In this document: piece after piece, positions 9,156 to 17,068 of the stretch
How the letters are laid out: the number at the start of each line of letters is the position of its first letter
How positions within the stretch are numbered: the first letter of the stretch is position 1
Assembly: GCF_034180645.1 (NCBI RefSeq)
Contig: NZ_JAXFNY010000010.1
Location: 1-64,000, forward strand
Source: Mobiluncus sp034180645
Lineage (GTDB): Bacteria > Actinomycetota > Actinomycetes > Actinomycetales > Actinomycetaceae
DNA: 64,000 nucleotides
Reading direction: 5' to 3'
Program-made: the position numbers and the translations under genes
The notes under the pieces: model-generated
What the model was told of the DNA's origin: nothing
The model's input: only the letters and a program-made list of their open reading frames with translations
Database searches by the model: none

Positions 9156-10145
9156 ATGATTGGTGCGGTGGAGCTGGGCCTGATTTATGGGCTGATGGCC
9201 TTAGGGGTGTACCTCACATTCAGAATCCTCGATTTCGCCGATTTGACGATTGATTCGAGTTTTACCACCGGAGCGGCAGCTTGCGCGGTCGTTATCCTCG
9301 GCGGTGGCAGCCCGTGGCTGGGAACCTTGGCAGGATTTGCGGTGGGACTGATTGCTGGGCTGATTACCGGTTTGCTGAATACGGCGGGGAAAATTCACCC
9401 CCTGCTGGCTGGAATCTTGACCCAGATTGGTTTGTATTCGGTGAACCTGCGCATTATGGGCAAATCCAACCTGCCGTTTCGGCGTGAAGAATCGCTGTTT
9501 ACGCCACTGCGAGAGGCAAATCTGGTGGGGACGTGGGTCAGCGTAGCGATTTTGCTGGTGGTCCTGCTGGTAGCCTGCGGGATAGTCGTGTGGTTCCTGT
9601 CCACCAATCTGGGTTTGGCTTTACGCGCCACTGGCGATAACGAAGAAATGGCGCGTGCCCAAGGGGTGAACACCGACTTGGCCAAACTGGTCGGCTTGGC
9701 GCTGTCCAACGGCTTGGTGGCGCTGTCCGGTTCCCTCATCGCTCAATATCAAGGTTTTGCGGATATTTCTATGGGTATCGGGTTGATTATTGCCGGTTTA
9801 GCTTCGGTCATTATCGGCACCGCGGTCATCCCGACCGGACGCATTTGGATGGCAGTGTTGGCAGTGGTGGGCGGCTCGGTAGTGTATCGCGTCATTATTC
9901 AAGCAGCCTTGATGATTCCGGGATTCAACCCCAACGACATGAAACTGTTGAGCGCCATCATTGTGGTGGTGTTCCTCATTGCCCCGCGGTGGAAAGGCTT
10001 TCTCTCGTGGCAAAAGAACCATCCCATTGCGGAGTTCTCCGGAGTACAGCCCTGGGACACGGCCGACGCTGAGGAGCTTGACTCCGGCGATACCCGCCCG
10101 GCGGATAAACATATCACCAAACGGACCCGACGGAAGGGGCTGTGA
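9156..10145 (+). CDS. ABC transporter permease (TrpY-like)
   Basis: A 329-residue polytopic membrane protein of the BPD_transp_2 family (PF02653). It opens with the characteristic LGLIYGLMALGVYLTFRILDFADLTIDSSF, recurrently seen in permeases paired with PF04392 binding proteins, followed by about eight hydrophobic segments and a charged cytoplasmic C-terminus rich in Arg and Lys. It is followed after 3 bases by the ATPase gene, so the two are surely co-expressed. The start ATG has only a weak ribosome-binding site, and the preceding 186 bases include the hairpin described at 8985. Confidence 0.9.
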   Translation: MIGAVELGLIYGLMALGVYLTFRILDFADLTIDSSFTTGAAACAVVILGGGSPWLGTLAGFAVGLIAGLITGLLNTAGKIHPLLAGILTQIGLYSVNLRIMGKSNLPFRREESLFTPLREANLVGTWVSVAILLVVLLVACGIVVWFLSTNLGLALRATGDNEEMARAQGVNTDLAKLVGLALSNGLVALSGSLIAQYQGFADISMGIGLIIAGLASVIIGTAVIPTGRIWMAVLAVVGGSVVYRVIIQAALMIPGFNPNDMKLLSAIIVVVFLIAPRWKGFLSWQKNHPIAEFSGVQPWDTADAEELDSGDTRPADKHITKRTRRKGL

Positions 10146-10148
10146 ACC

Positions 10149-10940
10149 ATGCTTGAACTTTCGCATATTTCCAAGGCGTTTTTCCGTCACACCGTTAACG
10201 AAAAAATTGCTCTGCGTGACATCTCCCTGCAGTTGGACGAGGGCGACTTTGTGACCGTCATTGGTTCCAACGGAGCGGGCAAATCAACCTTGCTGAACAT
10301 CGTCTCGGGGCGCTACCGCCCGGACTTGGGACAGATACATATTGACGGCCACGATGTGACGCGCAAACCTGACTACAAAGTCGCGCGTTACGTGGGACGC
10401 GTGTTTCAAGACCCGATGGCGGGAACCTGCCCGCACATGACTATTGAAGAGAACTTGGCGATTGCCTGGGCGCGCACGCATGGCCACGGGCTGGGCCTCG
10501 GGGTGACCCGAGCCCGCAAGGCGCAGTTCCGCGAAGAGCTCAAGGTTTTGGAACAAGGCTTGGAAAATCGCTTGACGGCTCGTGTGGGGTTGCTCTCCGG
10601 CGGGCAACGTCAGGCGCTGTCCCTGGTGATGGCCGTCTTCACTCAGCCGAAGATTTTGCTGTTGGACGAACACACGGCGGCTTTGGATCCGGCGCGTGCC
10701 GAGTTGATTACCCGCTTGACCCAAGAGTTGGTGGCGCGCCACGGACTGACCACCCTGATGGTGACCCACAACATGGAACAAGCGCTGCACCTGGGCAACC
10801 GGCTCATCATGATGCATGAGGGTGAGGTCATTATGGAACTGAGCGGGAAAGACAAGGAAAACGCGACTGTGGACGACCTGCTGGCCCAGTTTGCCAAGTT
10901 CAAAGGCGCGGCGCTATCTGACCGGACCATGCTGTCCTAA
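10149..10940 (+). CDS. ABC transporter ATP-binding protein (TrpZ-like)
   Basis: A 263-residue nucleotide-binding subunit. It has Walker A GSNGAGKST near residue 40, signature LSGGQRQAL, and Walker B ILLLDEHTAALDP, then the switch His in MVTHNMEQAL. The DEH in place of DEP after Walker B is typical of this permease subfamily rather than a defect. It energises import with the two upstream genes. The protein keeps all residues needed for ATP hydrolysis. Transcription may end in the 366-base gap before rpsJ, though I see no strong terminator directly after the stop. Confidence 0.92.
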   Translation: MLELSHISKAFFRHTVNEKIALRDISLQLDEGDFVTVIGSNGAGKSTLLNIVSGRYRPDLGQIHIDGHDVTRKPDYKVARYVGRVFQDPMAGTCPHMTIEENLAIAWARTHGHGLGLGVTRARKAQFREELKVLEQGLENRLTARVGLLSGGQRQALSLVMAVFTQPKILLLDEHTAALDPARAELITRLTQELVARHGLTTLMVTHNMEQALHLGNRLIMMHEGEVIMELSGKDKENATVDDLLAQFAKFKGAALSDRTMLS

Positions 10941-11306
10941 TTTTTGTCCCGAGCCTGCCGCTCGGTTCAGCCGTTTTGGGTATTTCCCGGCGTAGTGGCG
11001 TCTCGGCTTGGGTTTGTACCAGCATTTAAAGTTAGAAATAGCCGAAAGCGTGCAACATTGTTCGTGAACAGTTTTTTGCTGTGGGCTTGAACCAACCGCA
11101 GAATTTGCCACGGGAGAGCCAATAAGTGTAAGCTAGTTCCTCGGCGTATCTTGAGGCGGGTTCACGCCTCCCAGTGCGCACTTGCCTGGCAAAAGTCAGG
11201 TGGAATGGAAATCCAACGGTGCGAGATTTCGCTTGTGTTGCGTTTATAAATGCGACACACCCGAAAGCGTGTACCGGTGAAGAACCAGTTAGAGAGAGGT
11301 TAGCCC
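10941..11306 (+). promoter_or_regulatory. Long leader and promoter region of the S10 operon
   Basis: No gene is visible in these 366 bases. TTGCCA (11105-11110) and TAAGCT (11129-11134) are separated by 18 bases and make a plausible promoter, giving a leader of about 165 bases. Within the leader a 6-bp stem GAGGCG/CGCCTC (11153-11170) and an 11-bp stem with two G-U pairs (11235-11258) can form. Long structured leaders upstream of rpsJ are autoregulatory in other bacteria (L4 in Enterobacteria); whether this one is, is inference. Confidence 0.5.
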
Positions 11307-11615
11307 ATGGCGGGACAAAAAATCCGCATTCGGCTGAAGTCTTATGACCATGAGGTCATTGACTCCTCGGCAAAGAAAATTGTCGAGACGGTAACCAGTG
11401 CTGGCGCTACCGTAGTCGGACCTGTGCCCCTGCCGACCGAAAAGAACGTTTACGTTGTGATTCGGTCGCCGCACAAATATAAGGACAGCCGGGAGCAATT
11501 TGAAGTTCGCACCCACAAGCGTCTGATTGACATTATTGATCCCACGCCTTCCGCAGTTGATTCGCTGATGCGTCTCGAACTGCCGGCAGACGTGAATATT
11601 GAGATTAAGCTGTAA
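11307..11615 (+). CDS. rpsJ: 30S ribosomal protein uS10
   Basis: Small-subunit head protein and, in many bacteria, transcription antitermination partner (NusE). The 102-residue length and the sequence MAGQKIRIRLKSYDHEVID, GPVPLPTEKNVYVVIRSPHKYKDSREQFE are standard. It is the first gene of the S10 operon, behind a long structured leader and a GAGAGAGG ribosome-binding site. An 11-base gap with TAAGGAGG leads into rplC. Confidence 0.98.
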   Translation: MAGQKIRIRLKSYDHEVIDSSAKKIVETVTSAGATVVGPVPLPTEKNVYVVIRSPHKYKDSREQFEVRTHKRLIDIIDPTPSAVDSLMRLELPADVNIEIKL

Positions 11616-11626
11616 GGAGGACCACG

Positions 11627-12283
11627 ATGACTAACGACACCATGGCCTCTGTTAAGGCATTACTGGGGCGCAAGCTCGGCATGACCCAGGTCTGGGATGA
11701 AGACGGCAAGTTGATTCCCGTGACGGTGGTCCAGGTCGAAAAGAACGTCGTCACCCAGATCCGTACCAATGAAACCGACGGCTACGACGCTGTCCAGCTG
11801 GGCTTCGGCAAGATGGACGAGCGCAAGGTCACCAAGCCGATGGCGGGTCACTTCGCCAAGGCCGGGGTTGAGCCGCGCCGTCACCTCGCGGAAATTCGCA
11901 CCAACGACGCCAGCTCCTACGAGCTCGGCCAGGAACTGGGCGCAGATGTTTTTGACGCGGGAGTCCTGGTGGACGTTTCCGGAAACACCAAAGGCAAAGG
12001 CTTTGCCGGGGTGATGAAGCGTCACGGTTTCCAGGGCGTGTCCTCTTCTCACGGTGCACACCGCAACCACCGCAAGCCTGGCTCTATCGGCGCTTGCGCC
12101 ACCCCGGGCCGCGTGTTCAAAGGCTTGAACATGGCTGGCCGCATGGGCGGTAACCGTCGCACCATCATGAACTTGAAGGTTCAGGCTGTGGACGCGGAAA
12201 AGGGTCTGGTCGTTTTGACCGGCGCGATTCCCGGCCCCAAAGGCGGCATCGTCATGATCCGCTCTGCAGTGAAGGGAGCCTAA
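11627..12283 (+). CDS. rplC: 50S ribosomal protein uL3
   Basis: Early-assembling 23S rRNA-binding protein near the peptidyl-transferase centre. It has 218 residues with LLGRKLGMTQVWDEDGK at the N-terminus and the long central extension HRNHRKPGSIGACATPGRVFKGLNMAGRMG. The ATG at 11627 is favoured because the TAAGGAGG site lies 6-8 bases upstream; an alternative ATG at 11642 would start at MASVKALLG, closer to many homologues. Confidence 0.97.
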   Translation: MTNDTMASVKALLGRKLGMTQVWDEDGKLIPVTVVQVEKNVVTQIRTNETDGYDAVQLGFGKMDERKVTKPMAGHFAKAGVEPRRHLAEIRTNDASSYELGQELGADVFDAGVLVDVSGNTKGKGFAGVMKRHGFQGVSSSHGAHRNHRKPGSIGACATPGRVFKGLNMAGRMGGNRRTIMNLKVQAVDAEKGLVVLTGAIPGPKGGIVMIRSAVKGA

Positions 12284-12285
12284 CA

Positions 12286-12930
12286 ATGACTGAAAACCGC
12301 AGCGTAGACATTTTTGATGGCGTCGGCAAGAAAACCGGCACCGTAGAGCTGCCCGGAGAGGTTTTCGACCTCGACTTTAACAACCCCTTGGTACACCAGG
12401 TCGTAAACGCTCAGTTGGCGGCCGCTCGTCAAGGGACCCACTCCACCAAGACTCGTGGTGACGTCGCCGGCGGCGGCAAGAAGCCGTGGCGCCAAAAGGG
12501 TACCGGCCGGGCTCGTCAGGGCTCCATTCGCGCCCCGCAGTTCGCTGGCGGCGGTACCGTACACGGTCCGCAGCCTCGTGACTACTCCCAGAACACCCCG
12601 AAAAAGATGAAAGCTGCCGCTTTGCGCCAGGCTTTGTCTGATCGGGCGCGCGCTGGGCGTATCCACGTGTTGAGCGACTTCGGTGTCAAGGAAGCCCCGT
12701 CCACCAAGGCCGCGAAGGCAGCTTTGCAGGGTGTTGTCGATGATCGTCGCGCCCTGATTGTGTTGACCCCGGAAGTTGATGACGTCGTGGCGTTGAGTGT
12801 GAATAACCTCAGCGAACACCACGCTCTGTTCGTCGGCGAGCTGAACACCTACGATGTGTTGGCTAACGACGATGTGGTGTTCTCGGCTACGGCGTTGGAC
12901 TCCTTCCTTGGGAAAGGAGAAGACAAGTGA
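12286..12930 (+). CDS. rplD: 50S ribosomal protein uL4
   Basis: 23S rRNA-binding protein whose loop lines the exit tunnel, and the autoregulator of the S10 operon in E. coli. The 214-residue sequence carries the tunnel loop RQGTHSTKTRGDVAGGGKKPWRQKGTGRAR and the GGGTVHGPQPRDYS segment. Translation starts 2 bases after the rplC stop and overlaps rplW by 4 bases, so coupling is likely. Macrolide-resistance changes in other species map to the KPWRQKGTGRAR loop, which looks wild type here. Confidence 0.97.
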   Translation: MTENRSVDIFDGVGKKTGTVELPGEVFDLDFNNPLVHQVVNAQLAAARQGTHSTKTRGDVAGGGKKPWRQKGTGRARQGSIRAPQFAGGGTVHGPQPRDYSQNTPKKMKAAALRQALSDRARAGRIHVLSDFGVKEAPSTKAAKAALQGVVDDRRALIVLTPEVDDVVALSVNNLSEHHALFVGELNTYDVLANDDVVFSATALDSFLGKGEDK

Positions 12931-13229
12931 GCTTGGAAAAGACTAAGAACCCGCACGACGTGATTATTAAGCCCGTCGTCAGCGAAAAAGCCTACAACTT
13001 GATTGACCACGGCCAGTACACCTTCGTGGTGGCTCCCGACGCAAACAAGGTCGAAATCAAGTCCGCTATCGAAGAAATCTTTAAGGTAAAGGTTGCTTCC
13101 GTCAATACCCAGAACCGTGAGGGCAAGCGCGTGCGCACCCGCACCGGCTGGGGCAAGCGTAACGACACCAAGCGCGCCATCGTCACCCTCAAAGAGGGCT
13201 CGATTGACGTCTTTGGGATGCAGGCCTAA
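12927..13229 (+). CDS. rplW: 50S ribosomal protein uL23
   Basis: Exit-tunnel-rim protein that docks trigger factor and signal recognition particle. It has 100 residues with PHDVIIKPVVSEKAYNLID, and the loop VNTQNREGKRVRTRTGWGKRNDTKRA is conserved. The GTG start lies inside the last codons of rplD (GTGA overlap), with the purine-rich GGGAAAGGAGAAG ribosome-binding site in the rplD coding sequence. Confidence 0.97.
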   Translation: MSLEKTKNPHDVIIKPVVSEKAYNLIDHGQYTFVVAPDANKVEIKSAIEEIFKVKVASVNTQNREGKRVRTRTGWGKRNDTKRAIVTLKEGSIDVFGMQA

Positions 13230-13241
13230 GGGGGATAACTC

Positions 13242-14078
13242 ATGGGAATTCGTAAGTACAAGCCAACAACTCCGGGCCGTCGTGGTTCTTCCGTGTCAGA
13301 TTTCGCGGAAATTACGCGTGATCACCCGGAAAAGTCCCTGGTTCGTCCGCTGCACAAGACCGGTGGGCGCAACAACAAAGGTCGGATTACCTCTCGTCGT
13401 CGCGGTGGCGGCCACAAGCGCCAGTATCGCCTGATTGATTTCCGTCGTCACGACAAGGATGGTATTCCCGCCAAGGTGGCTCATATCGAATATGATCCGA
13501 ACCGTTCGGCGCGCATCGCTTTGCTGCACTACGCCGATGGCGAAAAGCGCTACATCTTGGCTCCGTCCAAGCTGAAGCAGGGCGATTCCATCGAACAGGG
13601 CCCCACCGCGGATATCAAGCCCGGCAACAACTTGCCGCTGAAGAACATTCCGCTGGGTACCACGATTCACGCTGTAGAGATGCGTCCGGGCGGCGGGGCC
13701 AAGATTGCCCGCTCCGCTGGCGTTTCTGTCCAGCTGGTGGCTAAGGAAGGTCGCTTTGCTCAGCTGCGGATGCCGTCTGGCGAAATCCGCAACGTGGATG
13801 CTCGTTGCCGCGCCACTATTGGTGAAGTCGGCAACTCCGATCATGCCAACATCGACTTGGGCAAGGCCGGTCGCTCCCGTTGGTTGGGACGCCGTCCGAA
13901 GGTCCGTGGTGTGGTTATGAACCCGGTTGACCACCCGCACGGTGGTGGCGAAGGCCGCACTTCCGGTGGCCGTCACCCGGTGAGCCCCTGGGGCAAGCCC
14001 GAGGGTCGTACTCGTAGCAAGAAGAAGGCGTCGAATCAGTACATTGTCCGTCGCCGTAAGACTGGCAAGAATCGCTGA
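13242..14078 (+). CDS. rplB: 50S ribosomal protein uL2
   Basis: Highly conserved large-subunit protein required for subunit association and peptidyl transfer. The length of 278 residues is standard. Key segments are MGIRKYKPTTPGRRGSSVSD, GGRNNKGRITSRRRGGGHKR and VRGVVMNPVDHPHGGGEGRT with the functionally important His in the PHGGGEG motif. A GGGGGA ribosome-binding site precedes the ATG. The next start (rpsS) follows after 15 bases. Confidence 0.98.
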   Translation: MGIRKYKPTTPGRRGSSVSDFAEITRDHPEKSLVRPLHKTGGRNNKGRITSRRRGGGHKRQYRLIDFRRHDKDGIPAKVAHIEYDPNRSARIALLHYADGEKRYILAPSKLKQGDSIEQGPTADIKPGNNLPLKNIPLGTTIHAVEMRPGGGAKIARSAGVSVQLVAKEGRFAQLRMPSGEIRNVDARCRATIGEVGNSDHANIDLGKAGRSRWLGRRPKVRGVVMNPVDHPHGGGEGRTSGGRHPVSPWGKPEGRTRSKKKASNQYIVRRRKTGKNR

Positions 14079-14093
14079 TAGGGGAGTTTGTTT

Positions 14094-14372
14094 ATGCCAC
14101 GCAGTTTGAAGAAAGGCCCCTTTGTTGATGCTCACCTGCAAAAGAAGGTGGACGCACAAAACGAGGCCAACACAAAGAACGTCATTAAGACCTGGTCGCG
14201 CCGTTCGATGATTACCCCGGATTTTCTGGGTCACACCATCGCGGTGCACGACGGTCGCAAGCACGTGCCGGTGTTTATCACCGAATCCATGGTCGGTCAC
14301 AAGTTGGGTGAATTTGCTCCGACTCGTACCTTCCGTGGTCACGACAAGGAAGACAAGAAAGGTCGCCGCTAA
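14094..14372 (+). CDS. rpsS: 30S ribosomal protein uS19
   Basis: Small-subunit head protein that contacts the A-site finger and pairs with uS13. The start chosen is the ATG giving MPRSLKKGPFVD, the invariant family N-terminus, with GGGGAG 7 bases upstream; an in-frame TTG two codons earlier (14088) was not used. The 92-residue product ends in the usual basic tail EDKKGRR. Confidence 0.96.
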   Translation: MPRSLKKGPFVDAHLQKKVDAQNEANTKNVIKTWSRRSMITPDFLGHTIAVHDGRKHVPVFITESMVGHKLGEFAPTRTFRGHDKEDKKGRR

Positions 14373-14391
14373 AGCGGGGGAGGGATAGAAC

Positions 14392-15117
14392 ATGAAAGCT
14401 ACTGCTCATACCCGCTATGTGCGTGTGACTCCGCAAAAGGCTCGCCGCATCATGAATGAGGTGCGCGGAATGGAAGCGAACAAGGCGCTTGACGTGCTGA
14501 AGTTTGCTCCGCAAAAGCCGGCCTTGCCGATTCGCAAGACTCTGGTTTCCGCCTTGGCTAACGCCGAGCAGGCGGCTCGCAACGCCGGTACGTCTTTTGA
14601 TTCCGATGAGATGTACGTCATCGAGGCCTACGTCAATGACGGACCCACGATGAAGCGTTTCCGGGCTCGGGCACGAGGGCGCGGGGCGCGTATCTTGAAG
14701 CGTACTTCTCACCTGACCATTGTGGTGGGAGACGCGGAAGACAAGAAGGAACTTGCCGCTCCGTACTTGCCGTCCCAGCGCCGTCCGGAAGCTGATCGGA
14801 TTTCGGCTTCCGCCGCAAAGAAGGCTGCTGCGGCCGCTGTCACAAAAAAGGCAGCTAAGCCGGTAGAGGCTCAGGAAGAATCGGCTGCGAAGTCCACGAC
14901 CACGGACAAGAAGGCTCCTGCCAAGAAGCCTGCCGCGACTAAGTCCACGGCTGCGAAGTCCAAGACCACTAAGTCGACAACGACGAAGTCCACTGCCACC
15001 AAGACTACGGACGCAAAGTCTACGACCACGAAGTCGTCCACGACCAAGTCCACGGCTACGAAGAGCACGGCGGCAAAAAAGACCGCCGCGAAAAGCACTG
15101 AGAAGGGAGCGGAGTAA
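14392..15117 (+). CDS. rplV: 50S ribosomal protein uL22 with long Ala/Lys/Thr-rich tail
   Basis: The first about 120 residues are a normal L22, a protein whose beta-hairpin lines the exit tunnel (RYVRVTPQKARRIMNEVRG at the start; TMKRFRARARGRGARILKRTSHLTIVV in the hairpin). The remaining about 120 residues form an unusual low-complexity extension of Ala, Lys, Thr and Ser built on short units such as KSTTTK and KSTATK. The tail contains little else and should be positively charged and disordered, projecting from the ribosome surface. L22 is normally 110-120 residues. The tail-encoding DNA is a degenerate tandem repeat, so its length may vary between strains. Confidence 0.95.
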   Translation: MKATAHTRYVRVTPQKARRIMNEVRGMEANKALDVLKFAPQKPALPIRKTLVSALANAEQAARNAGTSFDSDEMYVIEAYVNDGPTMKRFRARARGRGARILKRTSHLTIVVGDAEDKKELAAPYLPSQRRPEADRISASAAKKAAAAAVTKKAAKPVEAQEESAAKSTTTDKKAPAKKPAATKSTAAKSKTTKSTTTKSTATKTTDAKSTTTKSSTTKSTATKSTAAKKTAAKSTEKGAE

Positions 15118-15120
15118 ATA

Positions 15121-15942
15121 ATGGGTCAGAAAGTACATCCCACTGGTTTCCGTCTGGGCGTAACCGCGGAACACCGTTCCCGCTGGTTTGCTGACTCTAC
15201 GAAGTCCGGTCAGCGTTACCGCGACTTCGTGAAGGAAGACGTCGAGATTCGTCGTCTCATGCAGGACAAGCTGGAACGCGCCGGTATTTCTAAGGTCGAA
15301 ATCGAACGAACCCGAGATCGTGTGTCTGTTGACCTGTACACGGCTCGTCCCGGTATCGTCATCGGACGCCGCGGCGCGGAAGCAGATCGCTTGCGCGCCC
15401 AGCTGGAAAAGCTGACGGGCAAACAGGTGCAGTTGAACATTCGCGAGGTTAAGAACCCCGATTTGGACGCCCAGCTGGTCGCTCAGTCCATTGCTGAACA
15501 GCTCAGCGCCCGTGTGTCTTTCCGTCGCGCGATGCGTAAGGGAATGCAGTCCGCGCAGCGTGCGGGTGCCAAAGGTATCCGCGTGCAGTGCTCTGGTCGT
15601 TTGGGCGGTGCGGAAATGTCACGCTCCGAGTTCTACCGGGAAGGTCGCGTGCCGCTGCACACCCTGCGTGCCAACATCGATTATGGCTTTTACGAAGCGC
15701 GGACCACTTTTGGGCGCATCGGTGTGAAGGTCTGGATTTACAAGGGTGACATGACCGAACGGGATTGGAACCGGATGCAGGCTGAACAGGCCGGCCGTAC
15801 GGGTCGTCGCAACGACCGTCACGCGGGGACCCGCCGTTCTCGTGCCGACCGTCCTGCTGACAACGCGGCCAACGAAAACGTAAACGAAACCCCCGAAGCC
15901 GCGACTGTCGCCGCCGGGGCAACCACAGAAACGGAGGCATAA
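15121..15942 (+). CDS. rpsC: 30S ribosomal protein uS3
   Basis: mRNA-entry-channel protein with helicase activity on the 30S head. KH domain residues IVIGRRGAEADRLRAQLEKLTG and the C-terminal domain IDYGFYEARTTFGRIGVKVWIYKG are intact. At 273 residues it has an extension of about 50 residues rich in Arg, Asn, Ala and Glu after WIYKG, comparable to other actinobacteria. It begins 3 bases after rplV and leads directly into rplP. Confidence 0.97.
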   Translation: MGQKVHPTGFRLGVTAEHRSRWFADSTKSGQRYRDFVKEDVEIRRLMQDKLERAGISKVEIERTRDRVSVDLYTARPGIVIGRRGAEADRLRAQLEKLTGKQVQLNIREVKNPDLDAQLVAQSIAEQLSARVSFRRAMRKGMQSAQRAGAKGIRVQCSGRLGGAEMSRSEFYREGRVPLHTLRANIDYGFYEARTTFGRIGVKVWIYKGDMTERDWNRMQAEQAGRTGRRNDRHAGTRRSRADRPADNAANENVNETPEAATVAAGATTETEA

Positions 15943-15945
15943 GCA

Positions 15946-16362
15946 ATGCTGATTCCTCGTCGTACTAAGTGGCGTCGCCAGCACCGTCCGGGCCGGCGTG
16001 GCTACGCTAAGGGCGGCACCGAAATCGCTTTCGGCGATTACGGTATCCAAGCCCTGGAGGGCGCTTACCTGACTAACCGTCAGATTGAAGCGGCTCGTAT
16101 TGCCGTGACTCGTCACGTCAAGCGTGGTGGCAAGATCTGGATTAACATCTTCCCGGATCGTCCGCTGACCAAGAAGCCCGCGGAAACTCGTATGGGTTCT
16201 GGTAAAGGTTCCCCCGAATGGTGGGTGGCTCCGGTGAAGCCTGGCCGTGTGCTGTTTGAAATCGCCGGTGTTAGTGAAGAACTGGCTCGCGAAGCTCTGT
16301 CTCGCGCCCAGCACAAACTGCCCATCAAGACCCGTTTTATTTCCCGAGAGGGTGGTGAATGA
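15946..16362 (+). CDS. rplP: 50S ribosomal protein uL16
   Basis: Late-assembling protein at the A-site of the large subunit. It has 138 residues starting MLIPRRTKWRRQHRPG, with the conserved KGGTEIAFGDYGIQALE and the MGSGKGSPEWWVAPVKPGR loop that carries the hydroxylatable Arg in some species. Its stop overlaps the rpmC start (ATGA), implying translational coupling. Confidence 0.98.
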   Translation: MLIPRRTKWRRQHRPGRRGYAKGGTEIAFGDYGIQALEGAYLTNRQIEAARIAVTRHVKRGGKIWINIFPDRPLTKKPAETRMGSGKGSPEWWVAPVKPGRVLFEIAGVSEELAREALSRAQHKLPIKTRFISREGGE

Positions 16363-16601
16363 ACATGATAGGTTCCAAAGGACTGGCTCCTAACGATTTG
16401 GATGCCATGGACAACGAGCAGCTCGCGATGAAGCTGAAGGACGCGAAACAGGAGCTTTTCAACCTGCGTTTCGCCCAAGCTACCGGTCAGCTCGAAGATC
16501 ACGGCCGCATTAAGGCGGTTCGCCGCGATGTCGCCCGTATCTACACCATTTACCGCGAGCGGGAACTCGGCATTCGTACCGAGCCCAGCGTTAAGGAGTA
16601 A
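16359..16601 (+). CDS. rpmC: 50S ribosomal protein uL29
   Basis: Small tunnel-exit protein neighbouring L23. The 80-residue product has the two-helix core LKDAKQELFNLRFAQATGQLEDHGRIKAVRRDVARIYTI. The ATG lies on the rplP stop (ATGA). The N-terminus MNMIGSKGLAPNDLDAMD is slightly longer than in many homologues; an internal ATG at 16364 is an alternative start only if out-of-frame reading is ignored, so the first ATG is kept. Confidence 0.95.
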   Translation: MNMIGSKGLAPNDLDAMDNEQLAMKLKDAKQELFNLRFAQATGQLEDHGRIKAVRRDVARIYTIYRERELGIRTEPSVKE

Positions 16602-16604
16602 TCA

Positions 16605-16889
16605 ATGGCAGACGAAACTATGACTACCGAAACGACCGAACGCAATCACCGTAAGGTGCGCCGCGGTTACGTGGTGTCCGATCGTATGGAAAAAACCATC
16701 GTGGTTCAGCTCGAAGACCGCGTGAAGCACCCGCTTTACGGCAAGGTCATGCGCAAAACCAAGAAGGTTACGGTTCATGATGAGCAAAATCTCGCCGGTA
16801 TCGGTGACTTGGTCGTCATCATGGAAACGCGCCCGCTGTCCAAGACGAAGCACTGGCGCCTGGTGGAGATTGCCGAAAAGGCCAAGTAA
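16605..16889 (+). CDS. rpsQ: 30S ribosomal protein uS17
   Basis: Primary 16S rRNA binder with an OB fold. The 94-residue sequence has the core RRGYVVSDRMEKTIVVQLEDRVKHPLYGKVMRKTKKVTVHDE, and an N-terminal extension of about 15 Thr/Glu-rich residues. It closes this half of the S10 operon: instead of rplN, a terminator and unrelated genes follow. The separated rplN block resumes at 25899. Confidence 0.97.
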   Translation: MADETMTTETTERNHRKVRRGYVVSDRMEKTIVVQLEDRVKHPLYGKVMRKTKKVTVHDEQNLAGIGDLVVIMETRPLSKTKHWRLVEIAEKAK

Positions 16890-16949
16890 TTCTCCACAAC
16901 TAAAACTCGGTTGAGGTCTTTAAGACCTTTCAATCTGGATAAAGGACGC

Positions 16950-16984
16950 GGCTCGGATACATTATGTATCCGAGCCCGTTCTTA
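16950..16984 (+). terminator. Terminator of the S10 operon
   Basis: A perfect 12-bp stem (16950-16961 with 16965-16976) around a 3-base loop TTA, followed by CGTTCTTATTT. It ends transcription 60 bases after rpsQ and physically separates the ribosomal genes from the aminotransferase gene. Confidence 0.92.
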
Positions 16985-17068
16985 TTTCCTAGTCGTTGCT
17001 CATCCCGACAGTGGAAAGGTGCGGCGCTTGGCCTCATTTTGGCGCGCATCTCCCTCTAGAATATAGGG

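Noticed and set aside
9395..9739. Minus-strand open frame in the TrpY-like permease
   Set aside because: Shadow of the membrane protein gene; no independent signal.
14088..14093. TTG start two codons before rpsS
   Set aside because: The ATG at 14094 gives the invariant MPRSLKKGPF start with a well-spaced GGGGAG.
13296..14393. Minus-strand open frame opposite rplB-rpsS
   Set aside because: Shadow of ribosomal genes; sequence looks random.
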